64,000 nt of DNA from Mesostigma viride. Lineage: Eukaryota > Streptophyta > Mesostigmatophyceae > Mesostigmatales > Mesostigmataceae. Position 1 is the stretch's first letter, and every line of letters starts with the position of its first letter. The notes under the pieces were generated by a model. It worked only from the letters and a program-made list of their open reading frames with translations. It did not search any database and was not told the DNA's origin. The stretch covers positions 40,001-104,000 of the forward strand of contig RPFO01000052.1 of assembly GCA_009746045.1 (NCBI GenBank). The letters run 5' to 3'. Shown piece after piece: positions 14,901 to 26,900 of this stretch. A program made the translations under genes and the position numbers.

Positions 14901-17900
14901 ATGCCTCATGCCTCTTGCCTCACGCCTCACGCCTCACGCCTCATGCCTCATGCCTCATGCCTCGTGCCTCATGCCTCAGGCCTCATGCCTCATGCCTCAT
15001 GCCTCAGGCCTCAGGCCTCAGGCCTCAGGCCTCTTGCCTCATGCCTCATGCCTCATGCCTCATGCCTCATGCCTCACGCCTCATGCCTCATGCCTCACGC
15101 CTCATGCCTCACGCCTTATGCCTCTTGCCTCATGCCTCATGCCTCATGCCTCATGCCTCATGCCTCATGCCTCACGCCTCATGCCTCATGCCTCATGCCT
15201 CATGCCTCATGCCTCACGCCTCATGCCTCATGCCTCATGCCTCACGCCTCATGCCTCACGCCTTATGCCTCTTGCCTCATGCCTCATGCCTCATGCCTCA
15301 TGCCTCATGCCTCATGCCTCACGCCTCATGCCTCATGCCTCATGCCTCATGCCTCATGCCTCATGCCTCATGCCTCATGCCTCATGCCTCATGCCTCATG
15401 CCTCACGCCTCATGCCTCACGCCTCATGCCTCACGCCTCATGCCTCATGCCTCACGCCTCATGCCTCATGCCTCATGCCTCATGCCTCACGCCTCATGCC
15501 TCATGCCTCATGCCTCATGCCTCATGCCTCACGCCTCATGCCTCACGCCTCATGCCTCATGCCTCACGCCTCATGCCTCACGCCTCATGCCTCATGCCTC
15601 ACGCCTCACGCCTCACGCCTCACGCCTCACGCCTCACGCCTCACGCCTCACGCCTCACGCCTCACGCCTCACGCCTCATGCCTCATGCCTCATGCCTCAT
15701 GCCTCATGCCTCATGCCTCATGCCTCATGCCTCATGCCTCACGCCTCATGCCTCACGCCTCATGCCTCATGCCTCATGCCTCACGCCTCATGCCTCATGC
15801 CTCATGCCTCATGCCACACCCACACCTACGCCTCACGCCTCATGCCTCACGCCTCACGCCTCATGCCTCATGCCTCATGCCTCACGCCTCACGCCTCACG
15901 CCTCACGCCTCACGCCTCATGCCTCATGCCTCATGCCTCGTGCCTCATGCCTCAGGCCTCAGGCCTCATGCCTCTTGCCTCACGCCTCACGCCTCACGCC
16001 TCATGCCTCATGCCTCATGCCTCGTGCCTCATGCCTCAGGCCTCATGCCTCAGGCCTCAGGCCTCAGGCCTCAGGCCTCAGGCCTCAGGCCTCAGGCCTC
16101 TTGCCTCATGCCTCATGCCTCATGCCTCATGCCTCACGCCTCACGCCTCATGCCTCATGCCTCACGCCTCATGCCTCACGCCTTATGCCTCTTGCCTCAT
16201 GCCTCATGCCTCATGCCTCATGCCTCATGCCTCATGCCTCACGCCTCATGCCTCATGCCTCATGCCTCATGCCTCATGCCTCACGCCTCATGCCTCATGC
16301 CTCATGCCTCACGCCTCATGCCTCATGCCTCATGCCTCATGCCTCATGCCTCATGCCTCATGCCTCATGCCTCATGCCTCATGCCTCATGCCTCATGCCT
16401 CATGCCTCACGCCTCATGCCTCACGCCTCATGCCTCACGCCTCATGCCTCATGCCTCACGCCTCATGCCTCATGCCTCATGCCTCATGCCTCACGCCTCA
16501 TGCCTCATGCCTCATGCCTCACGCCTCATGCCTCACGCCTCATGCCTCATGCCTCACGCCTCATGCCTCACGCCTCATGCCTCATGCCTCACGCCTCACG
16601 CCTCACGCCTCACGCCTCACGCCTCACGCCTCACGCCTCACGCCTCACGCCTCACGCCTCACGCCTCATGCCTCATGCCTCATGCCTCATGCCTCATGCC
16701 TCATGCCTCATGCCTCATGCCTCATGCCTCACGCCTCATGCCTCACGCCTCATGCCTCATGCCTCATGCCTCACGCCTCATGCCTCATGCCTCATGCCTC
16801 ATGCCACACCCACACCCACGCCTCACGCCTCATGCCTCACGCCTCACGCCTCATGCCTCATGCCTCATGCCTCACGCCTCACGCCTCACGCCTCACGCCT
16901 CACGCCTCATGCCTCATGCCTCATGCCTCGTGCCTCATGCCTCAGGCCTCATGCCTCATGCCTCTTGCCTCACGCCTCACGCCTCACGCCTCATGCCTCA
17001 TGCCTCCTGCCTCGTGCCTCATGCCTCAGGCCTCATGCCTCATGCCTCAGGCCTCAGGCCTCAGGCCTCAGGCCTCAGGCCTCTTGCCTCATGCCTCATG
17101 CCTCATGCCTCATGCCTCACGCCTCACGCCTCATGCCTCATGCCTCACGCCTCATGCCTCACGCCTTATGCCTCTTGCCTCATGCCTCATGCCTCATGCC
17201 TCATGCCTCATGCCTCATGCCTCACGCCTCATGCCTCATGCCTCAGGCCTCACGCCTCATGCCTCTTGCCTCACGCCTCACGCCTCAGGCCTCATGCCTC
17301 ATGCCTCATGCCTCGTGCCTCATGCCTCAGGCCTCATGCCTCATGCCTCATGCCTCAGGCCTCAGGCCTCAGGCCTCAGGCCTCTTGCCTCATGCCTCAT
17401 GCCTCATGCCTCATGCCTCACGCCTCACGCCTCATGCCTCATGCCTCATGCCTCACGCCTCATGCCTCATGCCTCATGCCTCATGCCTCATGCCTCATGC
17501 CTCACGCCTCACGCCTCACGCCTCACGCCTCACGCCTCATGCCTCATGCCTTATGCCTCGTGCCTCATGCCTCACGCCTCATGCCTCATGCCTCTTGCCT
17601 CACGCCTCACGCCTCAGGCCTCATGCCTCATGCCTCATGCCTCGTGCCTCATGCCTCAGGCCTCATGCCTCATGCCTCATGCCTCAGGCCTCAGGCCTCA
17701 GGCCTCAGGCCTCTTGCCTCATGCCTCATGCCTCATGCCTCATGCCTCACGCCTCACGCCTCATGCCTCATGCCTCACGCCTCATGCCTCACGCCTTATG
17801 CCTCTTGCCTCATGCCTCATGCCTCATGCCTCATGCCTCATGCCTCAGGCCTCAGGCCTCATGCCTCATGCCTCTTGCCTCACGCCTCACGCCTCACGCC

Positions 17901-20900
17901 TCATGCCTCACGCCTCATGCCTCATGCCTCATGCCTCATGCCTCATGCCTCATGCCTCATGCCTCACGCCTCATGCCTCATGCCTCATGCCTCATGCCTC
18001 ATGCCTCACGCCTCATGCCTCATGCCTCATGCCTCAGGCCTCAGGCCTCACGCCTCATGCCTCATGCCTCAGGCCTCATGCCTCATGCCTCTTGCCTCAC
18101 GCCTCACGCCTCACGCCTCATGCCTCATGCCTCATGCCTCGTGCCTCATGCCTCAGGCCTCACGCCTCATGCCTCATGCCTCATGCCTCGTGCCTCATGC
18201 CTCAGGCCTCATGCCTCATGCCTCTTGCCTCACGCCTCACGCCTCACGCCTCATGCCTCATGCCTCATGCCTCGTGCCTCATGCCTCAGGCCTCACGCCT
18301 CATGCCTCATGCCTCAGGCCTCAGGCCTCAGGCCTCAGGCCTCTTGCCTCATGCCTCATGCCTCATGCCTCATGCCTCACGCCTCACGCCTCACGCCTCA
18401 CGCCTCACGCCTCATGCCTCATGCCTCATGCCTCGTGCCTCATGCCTCAGGCCTCATGCCTCATGCCTCACGCCTCACGCCTCACGCCTCACGCCTCATG
18501 CCTCATGCCTCATGCCTCGTGCCTCATGCCTCAGGCCTCACGCCTCATGCCTCATGCCTCATGCCTCGTGCCTCATGCCTCAGGCCTCATGCCTCATGCC
18601 TCTTGCCTCACGCCTCACGCCTCACGCCTCATGCCTCATGCCTCATGCCTCGTGCCTCATGCCTCAGGCCTCATTCCTCATGCCTCATGCCTCAGGCCTC
18701 AGGCCTCAGGCCTCAGGCCTCTTGCCTCATGCCTGATGCCTCATGCCTCATGCCTCACGCCTCACGCCTCATGCCTCATGCCTCACGCCTCATGCCTCAC
18801 GCCTTATGCCTCTTGCCTCATGCCTCATGCCTCATGCCTCATGCCTCATGCCTCATGCCTCACGCCTCATGCCTCATGCCTCATGCCTCATGCCTCATGC
18901 CTCACGCCTCACGCCTCACGCCTCACGCCTCATGCCTCATGCCTCATGCCTCACGCCTCATGCCTCACGCCTCATGCCTCATGCCTCTTGCCTCACGCCT
19001 CACGCCTCACGCCTCATGCCTCATGCCTCATGCCTCGTGCCTCATGCCTCAGGCCTCATGCCTCAGGCCTCATGCCTCAGGCCTCAGGCCTCAGGCCTCA
19101 GGCCTCTTGCCTCATGCCTCATGCCTCATGCCTCATGCCTCATGCCTCATGCCTCACGCCTCATGCCTCATGCCTCATGCCTCATGCCTCATGCCTCATG
19201 CCTCACGCCTCACGCCTCACGCCTCACGCCTCACGCCTCATGCCTCATGCCTCATGCCTCGTGCCTCATGCCTCAGGCCTCATGCCTCATGCCTCTTGCC
19301 TCACGCCTCACGCCTCACGCCTCATGCCTCATGCCTCATGCCTCGTGCCTCATGCCTCATGCCTCATGCCTCATGCCTCATGCCTCAGGCCTCAGGCCTC
19401 AGGCCTCAGGCCTCTTGCCTCATGCCTCATGCCTCATGCCTCATGCCTCACGCCTCACGCCTCATGCCTCATGCCTCACGCCTCATGCCTCACGCCTCAT
19501 GCCTCATGCCTCATGCCTCATGCCTCATGCCTCATGCCTCATCCCTCAGGCCTCAGGCCTCATGCCTCATGCCTCTTGCCTCACGCCTCACGCCTCACGC
19601 CTCATGCCTCATGCCTCATGCCTCGTGCCTCATGCCTCAGGCCTCATGCCTCATGCCTCAGGCCTCAGGCCTCAGGCCTCAGGCCTCAGGCCTCTTGCCT
19701 CATGCCTCATGCCTCATGCCTCATGCCTCATGCCTCATGCCTCATGCCTCATGCCTCATGCCTCACGCCTCATGCCTCACGCCTTATGCCTCTTGCCTCA
19801 TGCCTCATGCCTCATGCCTCATGCCTCATGCCTCATGCCTCACGCCTCATGCCTCATGCCTCATGCCTCATGCCTCATGCCTCACGCCTCATGCCTCATG
19901 CCTCATGCCTCACGCCTCATGCCTCATGCCTCATGCCTCATGCCTCATGCCTCATGCCTCACGCCTCACGCCTCACGCCTCACGCCTCACGCCTCACGCC
20001 TCATGCCTCATGCCTCATGCCTCACGCCTCATGCCTCACGCCTCATGCCTCATGCCTCTTGCCTCACGCCTCACGCCTCACGCCTCATGCCTCATGCCTC
20101 ATGCCTCGTGCCTCATGCCTCAGGCCTCATGCCTCATGCCTCAGGCCTCAGGCCTCAGGCCTCAGGCCTCAGGCCTCTTGCCTCATGCCTCATGCCTCAT
20201 GCCTCATGCCTCATGCCTCACGCCTCACGCCTCATGCCTCATGCCTCACGCCTCATGCCTCACGCCTTATGCCTCTTGCCTCATGCCTCATGCCTCATGC
20301 CTCATGCCTCATGCCTCATGCCTCACGCCTCATGCCTCAAGCCTCACGCCTCACGCCTCATGCCTCATGCCTCATGCCTCATGCCTTATGCCTCTTGCCT
20401 CATGCCTCATGCCTCATGCCTCATGCCTCATGCCTCATGCCTCATGCCTCATGTCTCACGCCTCACGCCTCATGCCTCATGCCTCATGCCTCACGCCTTA
20501 TGCCTCTTGCCTCATGCCTCATGCCTCATGCCTCAGGCCTCATGCCTCATGCCTCATGCCTCATGCCTCATGCCTCACGCCTCATGCCTCATGCCTCATG
20601 CCTCATGCCTTATGCCTCTTGCCTCACGCCTCATGCCTCATGCCTCACGCCTCATGCCTCATGCCTCATGCCTCATGCCTTATGCCTCTTGCCTCATGCC
20701 TCATGCCTCATGCCTCACGCCTCACGCCTCATGCCTCATGCCTCACGCCTCATGCCTCATGCCTCATGCCTCATGCCTCAGGCCTCAGGCCTCATGCCTC
20801 ACGCCTCACGCCTCACGCCTCACGCCTCACGCCTCACGCCTCACGCCTCACGCCTCACGCCTCACGCCTCACGCCTCACGCCTCACGCCTCACGCCTCAC

Positions 20901-23900
20901 GCCTCATGCCTCATGCCTCATGCCTCATGCCCCACGCCTCATGCCTCATGCCTCATGCCTCATGCCTCATGCCTCATGCCTCACGCCTCACGCCTCATGC
21001 CTCATGCCTCACGCCTCATGCCTCACGCCTCACGCCTCATGCCTCATGCCTCATGCCTCATGCCTCACGCCTCATGCCTCACGCCTCACGCCTCACGCCT
21101 CACGCCTCACGCCTCATGCCTCATGCCTCATGCCTCACGCCTCACGCCTCATGCCTCATGCCTCACGCCTCACGCCTCATGCCTCATGCCTCACGCCTCA
21201 TGCCTCACGCCTCATGCCTCATGCCTCACGCCTCATGCCTCATGCCTCATGCCTCATGCCTCATGCCTCACGCCTCATGCCTCATGCCTCATGCCTCATG
21301 CCTCATGCCTCATGCCTCATGCCTCATGCCTCATGCCTCACGCCTCATGCCTCATGCCTCATGCCTCATGCCTTATGCCTCTTGCCCCATGCCTCATGCC
21401 TCATGCCTCATGCCTCATGCCTCATGCCTCATGCCTCATGCCTCATGCCTCATGCCTCATGCCTCATGTCTCACGCCTCATGCCTCTTGCCTCACGCCTC
21501 ACGCCTCATGCCTCATGCCTCACGCCTCATGCCTCACGCCTCATGCCTCATGCCTCACGCCTCACGCCTCATGCCTCTTGCCTCATGCCTCATGCCTTAT
21601 GCCTCATGCCTCATGCCTCACGCCTCATGCCTCATGCCTCATGCCTCACGCCTCACGCCTCACGCCTCATGCCTCATGCCTCATGCCTCACGCCTCATGC
21701 CTCATGCCTCATGCCTCATGCCTCATGCCTCATGCCTCATGCCTCATGCCTCATGCCTCATGCCTCATGCCTCATGCCTCATGCCTCATGCCTCATGCCT
21801 CATGCCTCATGCCTCATGCCTCAAGCCTCATGCCCCACCCACGTCTCATGCCTCATGCCTCATGCCTCATGCCTCATGCCTCATGGCACACCCACGCCTC
21901 AGACCTCATGCCTCATGCCACACCCACACCTCAGACCTCAGGCCTCATGCCACACCCACGCCTCAGACCTCAGGCCACATGCCACACCCATGCCACATGT
22001 GTTCTGCCTCCCTCCTTGGCCCTGGCCTCCTTCTGCAGGTGCTGTTCCCTGGGGGGGAGTCCGCTGCGTTGGCGCGCTTCGAGCGCTGCATGGCGGACGA
22101 GGCAAGTACAATATATGAGGTGGCGCATATAGAGTAGCGTGTAGTATAGAACATGTACTACAAGGGGTATGCAGTTGCCAACACGGCTACATGGGCGCGC
22201 ATAGCTCAGGAACACCACGTATTGTATAGTCGACGTAGCATAAGTAGTGCGTGCAGTTAGTATCTAGTAGAACTGAGCAGTAATCTGTAGCAGATCTTAT
22301 GTACTACACATGGCCTACCTGCTGTCTCTCTACAGAGTTGAGTATGCTTGTTTGGGTCACCCCACTCCCACATGATGATATTCCACTGTTATCATGATCA
22401 TTATTATTGTCATGATGTTCACCACTGGATAGTTGACTACTCCCAGTTGACGGCGTCGACTGGGAATCACCACCCTACTGGGAGGATGTCTGCTGCCGTC
22501 TCATGGCACGCATGCCCCGAGTCCCGCGCATGCGGTCATGAATACTTTGCCAATGTGAACGTGACGTCTCATCCTATGCATAGCCCCATCGTCAGGCTCT
22601 TGTTCCCACCCGACTCGCTGCAGTGCTGCCAGCGGACGCCATCACACATCCTGTCGATGATGGCCGGGCTCACCCTGTAGCCCAACCCAACAGGTTGACC
22701 CATAGGACAATTGTGACCTGGCTCGTCCTAAAGGCCAACCCAATAGGCTCACCCATAGGTCAATGATGGCCTGGACGCCTTGGCCGACCGCATATGTTTG
22801 ATGCCACAGCCGGTGGGTGCAAGCAACTCATGGTGACCTTATGGATTAATTACGGTGACTTCTAGTGGCCTGCGGGTGACCTGATGGTGACCTTAGGTCA
22901 AACTGGTGGTGATTAATGTTGTCCTCCTTGCTGACACTGTCGCTCCCTCATGATGGTCCTGGAGATGGTGGTCTCATTCCCCCCTTGTGCTGGCGACGTA
23001 CCGTGACTTGCATGTATGGTGGTCATGCACAGAAGTGGGTGGTGGCGTTTGACAAACCCAAGACGGACCCAACCGCGCTCACGCCCTCGACCACCGTGCT
23101 GTCACCCTACATGAAGGTGGGGTTAGTGGAGTTACCGCGATGTTTTTTTTTCCTATGTGCACGAGTTCTTTAACACACGCATGGCTGGGTCTGCCATCGG
23201 CTGCTCATGCTCAACCTTCAACGCAATCGTTTCTTGTGCTTAAGACATGAAAGTTTCCAATTTTCGAAGATTAGTACTTTGAACTTTATAAATAATTTTT
23301 AAAAGTTTTTTTGTCTTCAGGTCTCAAGGTCGATGCTGCAGCTCATCAACCCTTTTCTCACGAACCAACCCATGTCCAACCAGCCGTTTGCGCACTGATA
23401 TGGGTATGATTCCGCAGGCTGCAAATTGGCGCTACATCCCCCATCCCTCTCTGGTACACACTCACTCACACACACACACTCACACACACACACACACGGC
23501 ACAATCGACACACCGTGTGGGTGCATAGTTTGGCTGCCTGTCGGCGCGCACCTTCTACTGGCGGCTGCACGACATCGAGGCCCGTGCCAAGGGGGGGGGG
23601 ACGCAGCCCCCCGTGTCGCTGCTTGGCCAGCTTTACTGGCGCGAGTTCTTCTACACGGTCGGCTACGACACACCCAACTTTGAGCACATGGAGGGCAACC
23701 CAATCTGCCGGCAGGCAAGTGGTGATGTGCCGTGTGCAAGTGAGGGATGATGTGGCATGTGCAAGCAGGCGAGGGGTGGTGGGGTGTTGAAGCAGGTGAG
23801 GGGTGGCGGCATGTGCAAGCAGGGGTGGTGGCGTGTGCAACCAGGCGAGGGGGAAGGGGGCGTGTGGAGGGGTGGTGGGTACTGGGGCGCCGTGTGCAAT

Positions 23901-26900
23901 CAGGGGAGAGGAGGGGTAAATTGTGAGGGTCTACACCCCAGAGAGGCCATGTTTAACAACAGCATGTCAGCTTGAGTGTCGGAGGAAGGACGGTGTGCGG
24001 TTTGAGGCCTGTCTACAAATCGTGCGCAGGCCTGCCTATATCTCCTGCCTATCGCCCGCCTCACCACCCCCAGCGCAGGCACCCCAACAAAATGGCGTGA
24101 TTAGTACACCCACTGCATGGCTTTCCTTTGCATGCCCCTTGCTCCCTGGGCCTCAGCGAACTTCCTGCCCCTCCTCTTTCCCCGGCCCCTCCTATACCCC
24201 CGGGCACTCCTCTCCCCTCTTCCCTCTCTCCTGTCTCCCCGGCCCCTCCTATACCCCCGGGCACTCCTCTCCCCTCTTCCCTCTCTCCTCTTTTCCCTGG
24301 CCCCTCCGATACCCCCGGGCACTCCTCTCCCCTCTTCCCTCTCTCCTCTTTCCCCGGCCCCTCCTATATCCTCGGGCACTCCTCTCCCCTCTTCCCTCTC
24401 TCCTCTTTTCCCTGGCCCCTCCTATACCCCCGGCACTCCTCTCCCCCTTCCCTCTCTCCTCTTTTCCCTTGCCCCTCCTATACCCCCGGGCACTCCTCTC
24501 CCCTCTTCCCTCTCTCCTCTTTCCCCGGCACCTCCTATACCCCCGGCACTCCTCTCCCCTCTTCCCTCTCTCCTCTTTCCCCGGCCCCTCCGATACCCCC
24601 GGGCACTCCTCTCCCCTCTTCCCTCTCTCCTCTTTCCCCGGCCCCTCCTATATCCTCGGGCACTCCTCTCCCCTCTTCCCTCTCTCCTCTTTTCCCTGGC
24701 CCCTCCTATACCCCCGGCACTCCTCTCCCCCCTTCCCTCTCTCCTCTTTTCCCTTGCCCCTCCTATACCCCCGGGCACTCCTCTCCCCTCTTCCCTCTCT
24801 CCTCTTTCCCCGGCACCTCCTATATCCCCGGGCACTCCTCTCCCCTCTTCCCTCTCTCCTCTTTTCCCTGGCCCCTCCTATACCCCGGCACTCCTCTCCC
24901 CTCTTCCCTCTCTCCTCTTTCCCCGGCCCCTCCTATACCCCCGGGCACTCCTCTCCCCTCTTCCCTCTCTCCTCTTTCCCTGGCCCCTCCTATACCCCCG
25001 GGCACTCCTCTCCCCTCTTCCCTCTCTCCTCTTTCCCCGGCCCCTCCTATACCCCTGGGCACTCCTCTCCCCTCTTCCCTCTCTCCTCTTTCCCCGGCCC
25101 CTCCGATACCCCCGGGCACTCCTCTCCCCTCTTCCCTCTCTCCTCTTTCCCCGGCCCCTCCGATACCCCCGGGCACTCCTCTCCCCTCTTCCCTCTCTCC
25201 TCTTTCCCCGGCCCCTCCGATACCCCCGGGCACTCCTCTCCCCTCTTCCCTCTCTCCTCTTTTCCCTGGCCGATAAGATACCCCCGGGCACTCCTCTCCC
25301 CTCTTCCCTCTCTCCTCTTTCCCCGGCCCCTCCTATATCCCCGGGCACTCCTCTCCCCTCTTCCCTCTCTCCTCTTTCCCCTGGCCCCTCCGATACCCCG
25401 GCACTCCTCTCCCCTCTTCCCTCTCTCCTCTTTTCCCTGGCCGATAAGATACCCCCGGGCACTCCTCTCCCCTCTTCCCTCTCTCCTCTTTCCCTGGCCC
25501 CTCCTATACCCCCGGGCACTCCTCTCCCCTCTTCCCTCTCTCCTCTTTTCCCTGGCCCCTCCTATACCCCCGGCACTCCTCTCCCCTCTTCCCTCTCTCC
25601 TCTTTCCCCGGCCCCTCCGATACCCCGGGCACTCCTCTCCCCTCTTCCCTCTCTCCTCTTTCCCCGGCCCCTCCTATACCCCTGGGCACTCCTCTCCCCT
25701 CTTCCCTCTCTCCTCTTTCCCTGGCCCCTCCTATACCCCCAGGCACTCCTCTCCCCTCTTCCCTCTCTCCTCTTTCCCCGGCCCCTCCTAAACCCCCTGG
25801 CACTCCTCTCCCCTCTTCCCTCTCTCCTCTTTCCCCGGCCCCTCCGACACCCCCGGGCACTCCTCTCCCCTCTTCCCTCTCTCCTCTTTCCCCGGCCCCT
25901 CCGATACCCCCGGGCACTCCTCTCCCCTCTTCCCTCTCTCCTCTTTCCCCGGCCTTTCTCTTTCCCCTTCCATGCTTCTCATCATCCCCATGACCGCGCA
26001 TCCAAACACACATGACCGCGTGCAATGCCCAGATCCCTCACACATAGTGCATATACTACTATTGGCAATGCTACTATTGGCAAATATGTCCACATTGGCC
26101 ATGCCCAGATCCCTTGGGACAACGACCCGGAGCTCATGGCGGCGTGGAACGAGGGGCGCACCGGGTACCCCTGGATCGACGCCGTCATGGCGCAGGTGCG
26201 TGCCGGCGCAAGTAGGTGGGTGGAGCCGTGCTTGCAGTGTAAGTGGGCTTGCTTGACCAGGGAGAAGTATCTTGGCCCAGGCGGGTGCAGACGCAAGTGG
26301 GGGGCGGGGGGGGCTGTGGATTCGCATGACAAGTATGTGTTAGGGGAGAATGTATGGTTCTCTTTGGCAGGTCCGGATGCAGGTGCAAGTATGTGTGTGG
26401 TGTAATTGCGGAAAATGTATTGTGTTTATGGCGCAGGTGGGTGCCTACGCAAGCAGGTGCAATGCGATTATCTGCAAGATCGGAGTGTTGAAAGGCTGCC
26501 CCTCCTTTTCTTTTTCTTCTCTTTTGTTTTTTCTTTATGATTATTTATTGCTTCTACTCAACTCTTTCATCGTGTTCTGGACCATGTAATCATTTAGGGA
26601 TACCGTGGGCGGCTTGGTGGTGGAGGGAAGTGCCCACATAGAGCCACATTCGCTCGATCTACCTAGAGTACCCCGTGTGCTTTCACGGTGTTTGCTGATG
26701 TTTTGCAGTACTGCCTGTTATTGACTACAGTCATGCCTTGGGGCGCATAGGCGCATGGATGCCGCAGCCATCGAGTCAAACATCCACAAAATTATTACAG
26801 TCTTCCCATCAATGTCGTTTTCGTTGCTCATGAGCAGAGAAACTGCCACAGTAGGGGACTGATAAGGGCTGTTTCGGATGGATCCAGTAGGGGACTGATA

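Larger units (their letters stand above)
3290..21985. repeat. 18.7-kb satellite of 7-bp units (GCCTCAT / GCCTCAC / GCCTCAG)
   Basis: About 2,670 tandem copies of a 7-bp unit fill most of the first photolyase intron (2918-22038). Variation is concentrated at the last base (T, C or G before GCC), with rarer CTT, CGT and TAT forms; indels are very few. Both edges and several inner points carry a CCACACCCACACCC variant. Since 7 is not a multiple of three and the unit has no + strand stop, all three + frames spell the same seven-residue repeat (MPHASCL) for thousands of codons. The - strand has TGA in every third unit. I read it as non-coding satellite. Large blocks are repeated within it (separate entries). 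Confidence 0.97.

Noticed and set aside
2979-22137. Giant overlapping + strand open frames of 1,100 to 3,960 codons in three frames.
   Set aside because: They only reflect a 7-bp unit without + strand stop codons; every frame gives the same seven-residue repeat, and family-supported exons show the region is an intron.
23923-26015. Proline/serine-rich frames of about 600 codons on + and arginine/glycine-rich frames on -.
   Set aside because: They run over the 57-bp minisatellite, change frame between units and lie between two photolyase exons.
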